Source of the DNA: Fulvia fulva
Lineage: Eukaryota; Ascomycota; Dothideomycetes; Mycosphaerellales; Mycosphaerellaceae
Assembly: GCF_020509005.1 (NCBI RefSeq)
Contig: NC_063015.1
Coordinates: forward strand, 4,402,001-4,466,000
Reading direction: 5' to 3'
DNA length: 64,000 nt
A program made the position numbers and the translations under genes. How positions within the stretch are numbered: position 1 is the first letter of the stretch; the number at the start of each line of letters is the position of its first letter. Shown here piece by piece: positions 42,510 through 53,628 of the stretch. The notes under the pieces were generated by a model that saw only the letters and a program-made list of their open reading frames with translations, was not told the origin of the DNA and ran no database searches.

Positions 42510-44542
42510 CTAACCGATGCTGACGTTCACGATCTTGATGTCCTCGACCGGCTTTTCCTTCCACACTTTCGTGTTTTCAATCATATGCACAACGTCCATT
42601 CCTTTGATGCATTTCCCGAAGATTGTGTGTTTGTCGTCCAGCCAAGGTGTGCGTTCGGTGGTGATGAAGAATTGACTAGCATTCGTACCGGGACCTGCAT
42701 TGGCCATGCTGACCGTATAGGGCTTGTCGTGTCGGAGTTCAGGAGTGAACTCGTCCTCGAACTCCTTGCCCCAGATGGACTCGCCACCTGTGCCGTCGCC
42801 CAACGGGTCCCCTGTAACGATGTCAGTATATCATTCTAAAATATCACGCAGAATGCTGGTTGAGTCCAAAATGGACGTTGCGAGATATACATACCAGTCT
42901 GTATCATGAATTTCCGGATGATTCTGTGGAAGATGATGCCGTTGTAATAGCCGTTGCGTGCATGTGTCGTGAAATTCTCAACTGCTTTCGGTGCATGTTG
43001 AGGGTACATGCGGATCTGTATGTCGCCCATCGTCGTGTGTATGGTAGCAGATGTGCCAATACGCGCCTCGCGAGCTTCTTCTTCTGCCTTCCTGGTGGCA
43101 TTGAGGGTGCGCGGTTTCTCGTTGTGAATGTCACGATCAGATTTCGAGACGTTATCCTCGTCCGTGAACATGTAGAATCGCACTTTGCCAGAACCGGTGC
43201 TTACAAGCATAGCATCTCGTGCTTCTGCTTCAGCTAGAAGTGGATTGTCTGATGTCGCCATTTGTACAGTGACGACTACCTTCTTCTCTGGCTGTCCTTG
43301 GTACAGTGCCAGATTCAACGGCCGAAACGGTTCATCCCGACCATAGATTTGGACGACTCGGTTCGAAAACGTGTTGATGACTTTTGTACCAAGAATGCTG
43401 CCGTACAGCACAAAGTGGCCACTTTCATCGAAGATGACATTGATGCGATTGCGCACAGCAGGGTGCTCCAGCTCCCGTTCCACCGCTATACGGCGACCAA
43501 ATTCGATGGCTTCCAGTGGCTGTTTGGTAAGTGTTCCAGCTTGGTGCATCTCCGTGATGGTCGTGATGCTCTCATCATACGTCCGCTGCAGCTTGCCGGT
43601 CGCGAAGTCGAATAGCCGCACCTTCCGATCGGGAAATGAGAAAGTCGCAAACTGCTCGCCTGTGGGTGAGAGCGTGATGGAGCTCGGTACTGATTTGGCC
43701 TTCTTGAACTCGAACAGCGATGTGCTGCTCTTGATCTCGAAGACATTGTCAGGCTTCTCGAACGAGCCGGACGGTTGCCAGTACTCAATCATACCGCTTT
43801 CATCTGCTGATATGACACAATCATACGCGTTGTTGTATGCCATAACATGTACAGGTTTGCGGTGCAAACTGGCGATGGTGTGCATAGGCTGCTGGTTTTC
43901 TCCTCGGCCATCGTATATGGTGATGCTTCCATCCGTCTCGCTTGATAGCGCCAGAAGCGGATACGATGTCCCATTCCCGTGAACGTAGCATATGCACCTG
44001 GCTGGCGTCTCTGGCTCCAGCATGGCCAGCAGATCGAAGGTTGCGACATCGAAGATCTTGATCGTGTTGTCTGCTCCAGCTGTGGCATAGCTTCGCCCGT
44101 CGGAGCTCACAGTCACACTCCGTATTTCGCCCTCGTGCGCCCTGTATTCCTTGACGAAGTCAATGCCTCCAGACGTCTTCTTCCAGAACTTGACGTAGCC
44201 ATCCACAGAACTCGTGATGAGGAAGGCGGTGTGCGGGGTGATGTTGACGAAGGATAACTGCTCCTTGTGCATCAACGACTTCGAATATCGCGTCGCGCTC
44301 GGCAACGCTGCAATGTACTGCTTCTCGTACGGCAGCTTTCGTCGTTTCTTCTGTGGCTGTTCGGCTGAAGGCAGGGCTGGTCCAATGTCGTCGTCGCTCG
44401 ATTCGCTCTCGTCGTCGCCGCCCGCTGGAGGGACGCCATTGCCCTCGGCCTCATCTCGCGATCGTTTCGTGCCCTGAGGCGCCTCATCGGCTGTGGCAGC
44501 CATGTTGGGTTGAGGACTCAGCTCCAGATTCTCATGTTCCAT
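42510..44542 (-). CDS. WD40-repeat cyclophilin (PPWD1/Cyp15 type)
   Basis: 649 residues from ATG at 44542, exons 42895-44542 and 42510-42811, with an 83-bp GTATGT..CAG intron. An acidic and basic nuclear-type N-terminus ([19 protein letters not shown]) leads into a WD40 propeller (about 80-430; [33 protein letters not shown]). A cyclophilin domain follows (about 490-649; [25 protein letters not shown], then [12 protein letters not shown]). The catalytic Arg of FHRII and the FFIT block are present. The PPWD1 family acts as a spliceosome-associated peptidyl-prolyl isomerase. It is transcribed divergently from the NFX1-type gene. Confidence 0.93.
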
Positions 44543-44792
44543 GTTGGTGCTCACTGCTCACTGCTCAGCACATCCCTGTCGTTTCCGAGATCGTGCATGA
44601 CTAGCGCGATAGCATGCAGTCATCCCGCAAGCTTAATCCGGTTAGAGGCCTCCCGTCAGGATTCTGAGTACTGTAATTCGATCCATGCATGGCATCAAGT
44701 AAAGCCACCACCACAGAACATACGCCACAATACAACAGCACAAAGATCTGCCTCTGGTTCCAAGCTCATACAACGACAACACACCGCCCGAC
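44543..44792. promoter_or_regulatory. Shared divergent promoter region
   Basis: 250 bp between two head-to-head start codons (WD40-cyclophilin and NFX1-type protein). No specific factor site was assigned; co-regulation is inference. Confidence 0.4.
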
Positions 44793-47700
44793 ATGGAGGT
44801 CGCTTCATCAGCACAAGCCGGCCCATCAAATCAGCAATCAGATCCATCAAGACCACGTCAACGAAGACGACCAGGCCGTGGTCGAGGCAATGCACGGGGT
44901 GGCGAGAACTCTGCCTTGAGTTTCCGACCTGCAAGCATTGCTCCGCAGGCGAATGCCTCTACAGCTGCTCCTACGCACAACGATGATGGTCAGCGGAGTC
45001 AACGAGGACGAGGACGGGGGAGAGGTGGCGTGCGGGCACGTGGTGGCAGGCCGGCAGTCGAGAGCAGGAGGAACGTGAATGGCCGGACGTTTGGAGGCCA
45101 ACTGACCAGGGAGGAGACGAACGCTTCAGATGCGTCCCAAGGACCCGCCAATCTGCAGGCCAGTGCACCAGTCTTCGTACCGGGACAGCAGCATGCCCAC
45201 AATGTCACACAACCACAGCCAGTACAGAGACAAGTCCGGCAGCCACGTCAGCCAAAACGACGAATGTCGAAATCGCAAGCTCCCGACATCGCCACACGCA
45301 CCCACGAAGACATTGACAATGCTCATTACGAATGTGCTATCTGCACAAGCGAAGTTCGTCGGAACTCGAAAGTCTGGTCATGTCATACATGTTGGACGGT
45401 ATTCCACATGACATGTATCAAGAAGTGGTCTTCGACTGCGGGAGCTGCATTTGAGCGTGCGCAGGATGGAGAGGTCTCGCAATTGCGACAATGGCGATGT
45501 CCTGGTTGCAACTTACCAAAGGATGATCTTCCTAGCTCTTACACCTGTTGGTGCGCGAAGGAGTCAGATCCAAAGTCGCTTGCTGGCATACCACCCCATT
45601 CCTGTGGCCAGACTTGCGGAAAGGACAGGGCTCGGAAATGTCCACATCCCTGCCAGCTGACCTGCCACGCTGGACCATGCCCTCCTTGCACACACATGGG
45701 ACCAATGCAGTCTTGCTTCTGTGGCAAGCACGAGTCAACCAAACGATGCTTTGAGACCGTTTATACTTCTGGCTTCAGCTGTGGTGAGGTCTGTGGTAGT
45801 CTGATGCCTTGTGGCGAGCACCGCTGCGAGCGTCCGTGCCATGGAGGAGAATGCGGCGCTTGTGATGTCAGGTTACCTGCACGATGCTACTGTGGGCAGA
45901 TGGAGAAAGATGTGCTTTGCAGCGATCGAGGAGAACCCAAAGACAGCCGGCGCAATCATCATGTCGATGAAGACGAAGTGGTTACAGAAAGCTGGACTGG
46001 AGTCTTCAACTGCGGCAGCACCTGCAACCGCGCATTCGACTGTGGTGTACACCGCCGTGAGCAGATTTGTCACCCACAAGTGGCGGATGGTAGCCATTGC
46101 CCACGCTCGCCAGATCTTGTCACTCACTGTTCCTGTGGAAAGACGCCACTCGCAGACTTGACTAGCGAAGCGCGAACATCCTGCTTGGACTCGATTCCAA
46201 GCTGCGACAAGCCATGTGGCAAGCTTCTTCTCTGCGGCCACAGCTGTCCGGAGGTATGTCATACTGGCAATTGTCCATCGTGCTTGCAGACCATCACAAT
46301 CAACTGCCGCTGCGGCAGGACTACATCGAAGACCATCTGTCATCAAGGCATAGAGGAGCCACCACAATGCATGCGTGTCTGTCGCGCAAACCTCAACTGC
46401 GGACGTCATGCTTGCGAAGAACGTTGTTGCGCAGGCGAGAGCAGAGCCATCGCGCGACAAGCGAGCAGAAAGAAGTCCCGCCCATTAAACTCAGCATCTC
46501 GCTCTGCAGACGATGGCTTTGAGGCAGAGCACATCTGCACACGTCAATGTAGCAGACTGCTCAAGTGCGGAAATCACGAGTGCGAAGAGCTTTGCCACAA
46601 AGGCCCATGCGGCAGTTGTCGAGAGGCTATATTCGAAGAGATCGCTTGCCATTGTGGACGAACAGTGCTCCAGCCACCACTTCCATGCGGCACCAAACCG
46701 CCTCCTTGCAGGCTCCCTTGTGAACGACCAAAGGCTTGTGGTCATCCCCAGGTCGGTCATACTTGTCACTTGGACGATGCGCCATGCCCGAAGTGCCCAT
46801 TTCTCGTAGAGAAGCGTTGCATGTGTGGCAAGAAAGCTTTGAAGAATCAACAATGCTGGCTACGCGACGTCGGCTGCGGCGAGATTTGCGGAAAGAAGCT
46901 CAAATGCGGCGTTCATTCATGCCGGAAAATCTGTCACCGTGCGGGCGGATGTGAAGACGCGAATGGTGAGGCATGCCAACAGCAATGCGGGAAAGAGAAG
47001 AAGATCTGTGGTCACCCAGACGAGGCACCATGCCACGCTCCCTTTTCTTGCAAAGAGGACAAGCCTTGCTCGAGCAAGATCTTCATTACGTGTACTTGTC
47101 AAGCTCAGAAGCAGGAGATTCGCTGTGGTGCTTCGAAGTCGAGTGATGGCAACGGAGGCAAGTCTCTGCCCTGCAACGAAGAATGCGCTCGCCTGGAACG
47201 TAATCGAAAACTGGCAATCGCTCTCAACATTGATCAGGCGACACACGTCGAAGGAGCCGACCATGTGCCATACTCTACGGAGACACTCAACCTGTTCGCG
47301 CAGCACCCAAAGTGGTGTCAGACACAGGAACGCGAGTTCCGTGTCTTCGCATCCGAAGAGGATGAGAAGCGACTTCGATTCAAGCCGATGCAGTCCCAGC
47401 AACGAGCGTTCGTGCACGCGCTCGCCGAGGACTTTGGGCTTGATTCCGAAAGTGTTGATCCCGAGCCGCACCGCCATGTCATGATCTGGAAGACGCCACG
47501 CTTTGTCTCCGCGCCCAACAAGACTCTAGCAGACGCTTTGCGCATCCGTCAACAAGCCCAGCGATCAGCAAACGTCAGCGCCAACGTGTCGGACAACGAG
47601 GCAAATCCTGTGAAGATCAAGGCGAAGTCTTTTGAGCCCTTCAACAGCTTCCGCATCACCAAGCCACGCTTCGGACTTACCATCGATGAAGTGCGGGCGG

Positions 47701-48326
47701 AGGTCAGCACCATCTTACACCCAAGCACGCCGTTCACGTTCGACATCGAATTCTTGCCAAGTGAGGATGTCATCCTCAAAGCTGTCAGCAGGATCCTGCC
47801 AGCACAAGAGCTGGAGAAGATGCTGGACAACCTGACGATGCCACTAGGAACGGCTATCGCTGCTCAGAACCTCGGCACAGTGCAACTGTGCACCACAGAC
47901 AGCTCGCTCAACATCACCAGATACGAGTCCGATGGTGCCACCGGCGATGGCTGGTCAAGAGTGGCAGCTAAGAAGTCCGCTGCAAAGATGAGCCTACCAA
48001 GTAACCGCTTCGGCGGCATAAACGCTTTTGCAGCTCTGAGCGGCGCTGGTGGAAAGGTCACATTTGCGAAGAAGAAGGCAGAGAAGGTTTTGAAGCCCAA
48101 GCCATTGCCGGTGGCTGAGGACTGGGAGGCAGCCGAGCTTGCTGAGGAGGAGAGGGAGAGGGTGGCCAGTGCTAGTGAGGACGAAGGTGGCGTGCAGACG
48201 AGCGCACCAAGTGCAGCGACTGACAACGAGAGCATGACTGCGGTGGCGGGATCGGTGGGAGAGCCAGATCCTGCAGTGCCGACAGAGCGTTTGGACTGGG
48301 CTGCTCAGGTAGAGTCGGCATTGTAG
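44793..48326 (+). CDS. NFX1-type zinc-finger protein (Fap1 homologue)
   Basis: 1177 residues, single exon. The N-terminus (1-100) is rich in Arg-Gly repeats. A RING-type finger (CAIC..CHTC..C..C, residues 181-239) follows. Then come repeated NF-X1 fingers of the form CGxHxCxxxCHxGxCxxC (about 265-800), for example CGQTCGKDRARKCPHPCQL. An R3H-like nucleic-acid-binding segment lies around 845-915 (REFRVFASEEDEKRLRFKPM). It ends in a lower-complexity acidic tail (GDGWSRVAAKKSA near 1045). NFX1 proteins act as transcriptional repressors or E3 ligases; yeast Fap1 binds Fpr1 (FKBP12). Confidence 0.93.
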   Translation: MEVASSAQAGPSNQQSDPSRPRQRRRPGRGRGNARGGENSALSFRPASIAPQANASTAAPTHNDDGQRSQRGRGRGRGGVRARGGRPAVESRRNVNGRTFGGQLTREETNASDASQGPANLQASAPVFVPGQQHAHNVTQPQPVQRQVRQPRQPKRRMSKSQAPDIATRTHEDIDNAHYECAICTSEVRRNSKVWSCHTCWTVFHMTCIKKWSSTAGAAFERAQDGEVSQLRQWRCPGCNLPKDDLPSSYTCWCAKESDPKSLAGIPPHSCGQTCGKDRARKCPHPCQLTCHAGPCPPCTHMGPMQSCFCGKHESTKRCFETVYTSGFSCGEVCGSLMPCGEHRCERPCHGGECGACDVRLPARCYCGQMEKDVLCSDRGEPKDSRRNHHVDEDEVVTESWTGVFNCGSTCNRAFDCGVHRREQICHPQVADGSHCPRSPDLVTHCSCGKTPLADLTSEARTSCLDSIPSCDKPCGKLLLCGHSCPEVCHTGNCPSCLQTITINCRCGRTTSKTICHQGIEEPPQCMRVCRANLNCGRHACEERCCAGESRAIARQASRKKSRPLNSASRSADDGFEAEHICTRQCSRLLKCGNHECEELCHKGPCGSCREAIFEEIACHCGRTVLQPPLPCGTKPPPCRLPCERPKACGHPQVGHTCHLDDAPCPKCPFLVEKRCMCGKKALKNQQCWLRDVGCGEICGKKLKCGVHSCRKICHRAGGCEDANGEACQQQCGKEKKICGHPDEAPCHAPFSCKEDKPCSSKIFITCTCQAQKQEIRCGASKSSDGNGGKSLPCNEECARLERNRKLAIALNIDQATHVEGADHVPYSTETLNLFAQHPKWCQTQEREFRVFASEEDEKRLRFKPMQSQQRAFVHALAEDFGLDSESVDPEPHRHVMIWKTPRFVSAPNKTLADALRIRQQAQRSANVSANVSDNEANPVKIKAKSFEPFNSFRITKPRFGLTIDEVRAEVSTILHPSTPFTFDIEFLPSEDVILKAVSRILPAQELEKMLDNLTMPLGTAIAAQNLGTVQLCTTDSSLNITRYESDGATGDGWSRVAAKKSAAKMSLPSNRFGGINAFAALSGAGGKVTFAKKKAEKVLKPKPLPVAEDWEAAELAEEERERVASASEDEGGVQTSAPSAATDNESMTAVAGSVGEPDPAVPTERLDWAAQVESAL

Positions 48327-48661
48327 GTACTCTGAGGCGAAGAGAGTGTCGCAAGGTGATTGCCAGATGGACGGCGACTATGGTCGAGTCTATCTCACAA
48401 CGACACTGCTCAATACACAATCATGCTGCTCCAAACCAGGCTCTTGTCTCGAGCGATCTTACAATACAGCGAGTTACCTCGCATCATCATGCACGGCGAA
48501 GGGCCTTTCGTGCAAACGCGATGAGGCCTGGCGGACACCCCTGTCAACCCCCTTTGCTCATGGCGCCCCTCATTGACTCAAGCTCTTCAAGCTTAGGCAC
48601 ACTCCTCTGAGATACATCACGAAACTGCTTCAAACCCCATTAGCAGAAACATACTGTCACC

Positions 48662-49310
48662 ATGCTGGTCTCAACCAGAGACAAGGTCTGTGGCTCCCAC
48701 GTCGTCACTAACCACATGCTGACAACCGCACCTCAGACCGCAGCTCCTCAAGCATTCGAGCACCGTGAGTCTGAAGGACGTCTGCGATATGCTCAACGAG
48801 GGTAGAACTACGAGAGGTTGTGGCGGATTTCGAGAATCAAAACACTGGCGCTTCTTACCAGACCGCTTGACGCAGATCTTCTACATTGAGGGCCGGGAGG
48901 GGAATCCGGGACTCACAATAGAAGTGGGAATGAGACGAAGGCTGCGGAGGGCGCGAACAACGCCAATCGAGAAGATCTTCGAATTATCCAAGCAGGGTCA
49001 ACCTGGCTCATGGGCACGCATTATCGTCGACCACTCTATGGACAGAGTAAGAAACGTCCATCCACCAGTCTCGATCATTTACCTGGGTGACTGTTACCAT
49101 TGGCGCCACTGGCAGTGGCCCCACACTCTTGGTGAGATGATCGACAGCCTGGAGGGCATAAGGCAGGAGTTCCTCGAGATGATGCCGCGTAAGGTGATCA
49201 ATGTGATCGACAGCCACCTGCAGCTTCATTGCCCGCGCCTATTCACCACAATACAAACAATAAGTACGGCATTTGTTCGGCATGTGACGCATGCCGCACA
49301 GACCTACTAG
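48662..49310 (+). CDS. Hypothetical protein (two exons)
   Basis: The model has a first exon of eight codons (48662-48685, MLVSTRDK), a 58-bp intron with a CTAAC branch point, and exon 2 at 48744-49310 (LLKHSSTVSLKDVCDMLNEG). The unspliced frame has no ATG near its start (first GTG at 48765), which is why an upstream exon is proposed. About 196 residues; charged, with no transmembrane segment or motif I recognise. HWRFLPDRL and IYLGDCYHWRHWQW are distinctive. The 3' splice choice is the least certain part. Confidence 0.5.
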
Positions 49311-49471
49311 CTGCAGCAAAAGTACAATTCCAATTCCACTTTGTCTTCTTCCCTCTTCTCTGATCCTCAACTAAGCTCTAACTCACCAACCAAGCCACAT
49401 CATTGCCGACACGTCATACCAGAATCCTTCAACTCTGTCCCACCACGCTGACACAACGCCAGCACATCACA

Positions 49472-50233
49472 ATGTCTCGACCAACACAATCTACTACTAC
49501 CACCCAAACATCCGACTCCAGCTTACCCTCAGAAGTCTTCGCGATCCCCGAGATCCTCGAGATGATCCTCCTCGACTCGGTCACGCCCGCCCTTCAGCTC
49601 TTCGCCCTTCAGCGCGTTGACAAACCCTTCCAGGGCACTATCGCGGGGAGCAGGAAACTCCAACGTAAGATGTGTCTCGAGCCGAGTGAGGACAGAAAAG
49701 CGGATACTGTGTGGCGGCATCTTGGATTCCAGAGTCATAAGCAGGGAAAGAGAACATTGACTCGAGTCAAGCTGCCGGTCATACTTAATGTCTACAAGAG
49801 CAGCAAGGTCTATGCCTTGGACGTCGGGCTCCCTGAGAAGAACATGACGGCGGCGAATGGATTTGCGCTCCTCGAGGAGGAGAAGTTGGAGGGATTGTGG
49901 AAGAACATGAGAATCGGTGGCGAAGAAGGAGAGAACGACAGCAAATTGATCGCCACGAGGGAGTGGGCCAAAGGAACGGTTCCTCAGCTGGAGGGAAAAG
50001 ATGGCGAGAAGTGGGTGGAGCTGAGAGTATGGGCGGACAAGAAAGTGGTCTCAAGCTTTTGGCCTAGGAATACAACATTGGGTGAGATGTTGGAAGAGGT
50101 GAAGCAAGGTCTGAGTCTGATCACGGTGCTGAGTGGGCGTTCGGAGTCGAAGTTCATGAAGTGCCCATCGACGGCGGGTGTTGCTTCGGATGTTGGTGAG
50201 ATCAATGTCTGGCCATACGCTTGCCATGCATAG
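49472..50233 (+). CDS. F-box-like protein
   Basis: 253 residues from ATG at 49472 (MSRPTQSTTTTQ), preferred over 49403 because the upstream stretch is low complexity. An F-box-like motif begins near residue 23 (VFAIPEILEMILLDSVTPAL) and continues with LFALQRVDKPFQGTIAGSRKLQR, the pattern of many Dothideomycete F-box proteins that link Skp1-cullin ligases to targets. The C-terminal half has no recognised repeats. It is the first of three related genes within 4 kb. Confidence 0.75.
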   Translation: MSRPTQSTTTTQTSDSSLPSEVFAIPEILEMILLDSVTPALQLFALQRVDKPFQGTIAGSRKLQRKMCLEPSEDRKADTVWRHLGFQSHKQGKRTLTRVKLPVILNVYKSSKVYALDVGLPEKNMTAANGFALLEEEKLEGLWKNMRIGGEEGENDSKLIATREWAKGTVPQLEGKDGEKWVELRVWADKKVVSSFWPRNTTLGEMLEEVKQGLSLITVLSGRSESKFMKCPSTAGVASDVGEINVWPYACHA

Positions 50234-50754
50234 TGGAAGGGGGTACTTGCGAGTCATTCATCACAGTATGACAAGTGGCGGCGCATTATCATGGCAACGC
50301 CTTGAAGAGGCGCACCGAGTGCTGGAGACGGAAAAGCAACTTGATGGAAATATTTCGGCGACGGGCAGGGAGAAGATTGTCTTGCTATGTATTGCGCTCG
50401 GAAGGTGATATAAGTGGTCGGATCAACTCATGACAGTCTTACACTTTCGGTCTTACTGCTGCTCGAAGTGCCGTCGGTCGGGGAGTGCGTATGTGGGTGC
50501 CAAGAAATTCTGAACGCCACCAGCTCAATACTATTCTCGTGGATCGAATCCTATGGGGATCTATCATTCAATTAATACTATTCGCATGCAGACTGACTTT
50601 CATATCGCCGAAGCTTTCCAGCTGCCGCGTCCGCAATGTGGCACCATCAGCGAGCGGCTGACATCTCTTAGACGCCCTTCACGGTCGAGCAAAACTCGAC
50701 AGCCTAGATCAGCTATTACCGAGCTCCCTGATGAAGCTCTACCGAGCAGTTAAT

Positions 50755-51830
50755 CTACGAGGTACGCCGCTCCAAAGCTTTCTCCTTCCTCCTCGCTCTC
50801 CGCCTCGCATTCACCACTTCCCGTTTATCCGCCTCCCTCAGACAGTGCTTGCAAGACCACTTCATGCACCTCAAAAAGTCTCTAGCCGAGATCTTCTCCC
50901 ATTGACATGGCTCCCAAGCATGAGGTTCGATACGCCGCTCCCACGTCAAAAGCTTCGGACCACATCTCTCCCAGACTTGGCCAAGCTTGACACCACCAGT
51001 ACCACCTTCGATCACGTCCAAGACTTCGAGCCCTGTTCTCCCCCCTATATTGAAACTCTGCATCGCGGACTGAGACACGAGCTGTCGCCGCCAAGATGCC
51101 TGAGGGTATGCCAGAGCTGCATCGTTCAGGGGCGGATGCTCTTCGCCAGGGATTCGATCTAGTAGTGGTAGTATGGACGACCAACCACCCTGGTAAGCAA
51201 GGGCGCGCCTGGTGACCTTGGAATGGCTTGCGCGTGGGTGTATGTATTTGCCGGTCCGCGGGCCGTGAAATATATGCTGAGATCCTGAAAGATAATAAAT
51301 CTGAAATTCTCAGATTCCCGTGTTTTCACCTTGTGGAGATATTTGTTCGTAAATCCTGCCTTCCTACCAAGGTCGCCTCCTGACTATATATATCTCAGCA
51401 GTACCCCTATGCACCCCCGCCACGCAATCAACCGTTGAAGGTTAACGAGATTCGACGCGCAAATTTCAGGGTCCAAAGGGGCCCTCAGCTCGTCAACAGT
51501 AGGAGAAGATGACATGCCATCCAAGGCAGTCGAGGGTTCGCTTTCGTTAGGCGCCATGGGTCGTTTTTGTCTCTCGTCAGATTACGACGAGTTCTCATTG
51601 GGTGTGCGAGCGCTGTACCGTTCACGGGCTTGAAGAACATGGCTTGCTGTATTGGTGTTGACCCGTCGACTACAGCTTGCCATTGATGACACACACGCTG
51701 CACGTTGATCAGCATCTCGCGCGCTGGTAGTACGAGGAAGATGTTTTCTTCTATCTCGGTGATAGCCCATATGCCGTGCTCAGGGGGGCGGCCTTCGCCG
51801 AACCTGTGTCTATGTAGGAGTTGTCGAGTT
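50755..51830 (-). pseudogene. F-box-like gene broken by R325 insertion
   Basis: The N-terminal half (51499-51830) encodes WAITEIEENIFLVLPAREM and INVQRVCHQWQAVVDGSTPI, an F-box like that at 52.2 kb. The C-terminal half (50755-51173) encodes PCQWEKISARDFLRCMKW, matching CRWDMVSARGFLRRV at the end of the 52.2-kb protein. Between them lies the 324-bp repeat with a 4-bp AGTA duplication. The protein is therefore cut, and the insert brings stops. The start codon was not fixed. Confidence 0.7.
51174..51497 (+). repeat. Dispersed repeat R325, unmutated copy
   Basis: It starts TGGACGACCAACC and ends AGCTCGTCAAC, flanked by AGTA at 51170-51173 and 51498-51501. Its homologue at 13010-13337 carries TA at most sites where this has CA or TG. 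Either a solo LTR-like insert or a terminal piece of a hAT-type element; no coding capacity. Confidence 0.85.
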
Positions 51831-52227
51831 GTGGGATGAAGTTGAAGCAGGTCTGAGAGTAGAATTGGTGCTCAAGTGTGCTTCTACATGTGGCGTGCGG
51901 AGCTTGTGTCAAGGCAATCTTAGGCGTGACGCGCGCCGCATGTGATGGACGGATTTTGTACAAGGGCTGGTGACACAGTGCGTAGCCGGCGACGCGCTGC
52001 AAGCCAGGTGGATGTAAGTGTGTGTGTGTGGGATTGGAAAATGCAGGCAGTCAAAATTGTGATCAACTTCCAGGTTAAGCAAAATGGACCGCGTGATGCT
52101 CGCGCCTACGCTCAAAGCCCTGCGGACCTTTTCGATATCCTTGCAAACGTACCTGCCTCTGCTAGGCATGTGACAGCACCTCTCCATCTTCTTACACCGC
52201 CCTGAGCTGCTCAATGTCCACCTCCAC

Positions 52228-53013
52228 TCACACGCCATGCTTCATGCCACTATTCACCCTCCTCAGAAACCCCCTAGCGGAGACCATATCCCACCGACAG
52301 TTCTTCCAGTAGAACCAGCCCTCCACGTTCTTCCAGCACCAGTTTCCATCAAGAAGATCGTGTTCGTTTGCGAGCTGCCTCAATCGAACGCCATTACTCT
52401 CCCCAAACGCGTCATGCTGTGTGCGTACCATACCAGCGCCCTCCACTACTTGCCCAATAGTACCCTGTGGTGTTCGTATCAAACCGGTGCCCTCCACTGC
52501 TTGCACGTTACAACTTGCGATCGGGGGCTGCGTAACCAGCATTCGGCGCCACGATGCTTCTGGCCGCATCATCGCTTCTCCATTGCTGGTTTTTGCGTCG
52601 ACGAATGGATTGCCGTATGGTGCGACAAGATCTTGATGGTGTGGAGAAGCTGTCCAGACTCCATTGGGGTTGTAGCGCGCCAGCAGCTTCTTGGTGCCTG
52701 TGATGCGGAAAGCGAGTGGTGTGCAGTTGATTGGCTTGAGAAAGAGTGCTTGCTGGATCGGAGATGAGGCTTGTATGTTGGTGCGCCAGTGGTGAGAGAC
52801 TCGCTGTGCTTTGGTGAGCAGGTCGCGTGCTGGGAGGTTGAGGAGGATCTGTTCGGCGAGCTCTGCTATGGCGAAGACTCGACGGCAGGCGGAGTCTGGT
52901 GGATCAGGTGGTGAGGTGGTCAGCTGAGTAGCCGTCAGTGCCGCGGAGAGACCCTCCATGTTGGCTGGTTGCGCTATGTTGAAGTCAAGTGCTGAGTTGG
53001 GCTGCAACTTCAC
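52228..53013 (-). CDS. F-box-like protein
   Basis: 261 residues. The F-box-like motif spans about 46-90 (VFAIAELAEQILLNLPARDL, then KAQRVSHHWRTNI). The C-terminus WKNCRWDMVSARGFLRRV is shared with the broken neighbour. A 20-residue segment is repeated in tandem (VEGTGLIRTPQ / VEGAGMVRTQH), an internal duplication. The first ATG (53013) or Met19 could start it. F-box proteins select substrates for ubiquitination; the target is unknown. Confidence 0.75.
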   Translation of the reverse strand: MKLQPNSALDFNIAQPANMEGLSAALTATQLTTSPPDPPDSACRRVFAIAELAEQILLNLPARDLLTKAQRVSHHWRTNIQASSPIQQALFLKPINCTPLAFRITGTKKLLARYNPNGVWTASPHHQDLVAPYGNPFVDAKTSNGEAMMRPEASWRRMLVTQPPIASCNVQAVEGTGLIRTPQGTIGQVVEGAGMVRTQHDAFGESNGVRLRQLANEHDLLDGNWCWKNVEGWFYWKNCRWDMVSARGFLRRVNSGMKHGV

Positions 53014-53187
53014 TTGGAAGGTACCTTATGAAACAGAAAAACGCGGGTGCCTGTTAGGCTGTCCCCGCGGGATCGGTACCTCACATGCGCCTGCCCTCGC
53101 GCGATCCTTACACGATTGCGATGCGCCAACACATGATCCTGTGCAGCTGCTACATTGCCTCTGTACCACCCCTTGACATCACCACGT

Positions 53188-53628
53188 CTAATGACTCAAA
53201 GTGTTCCTTCCCTTCATCCTCCTCCGCTTCAAGATCATCCTTCCAGTCCTCGTCCGTAACCTCGACAAGAAGCCGTGTCTTCGTTTCCGTACTACATGCG
53301 ACGGTTTGAATGTGTCTCGCTTCGCTCCTCGCACTTGCAGTGCTGAAAGTCCAGGTTGTGACGTAGGCTGAAGCGTTGTGGCTTGGACTTCGCTCGCTGG
53401 TAGCGATGGTCGCGCGGGGAATATCGTCGGTCGTGAAGGGAGAGATGAGAGTACGCCAAACGATCTGGACCTCAGTCAGTACTGTAGAAGGGCACGGAGG
53501 GTATCGAAAGTGCCATACCTCTTTTGAGCGGATTGTGATGCGCTACTGGCTCTGATCGAGAGCACGGCCTGCAATGTTGATTGTGAGACGCGCTCTAGAG
53601 GAGCCCTAAGACATCTGAGGCACAGCAT
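53188..53628 (-). CDS. MRPL34: Mitochondrial large-subunit ribosomal protein bL34
   Basis: 128 residues from exons 53519-53628 and 53188-53464. The 54-bp intron has GTATGG, a CTGAC branch point and CAG. The N-terminus is an Arg/Ser/Ala-rich mitochondrial presequence without acidic residues until Glu12. The C-terminal 43 residues carry the bL34 signature: [18 protein letters not shown], then [14 protein letters not shown] and LSH. bL34 is a very basic protein placed inside 23S-type rRNA. An overlapping frame on the same strand looks acidic but is a shadow. Divergent from the Myb-like gene. Confidence 0.9.

Noticed and set aside
53085..53464. Acidic minus-strand frame ending [20 protein letters not shown]
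   Set aside because: It lies in another frame of the bL34m gene, whose signature is decisive.
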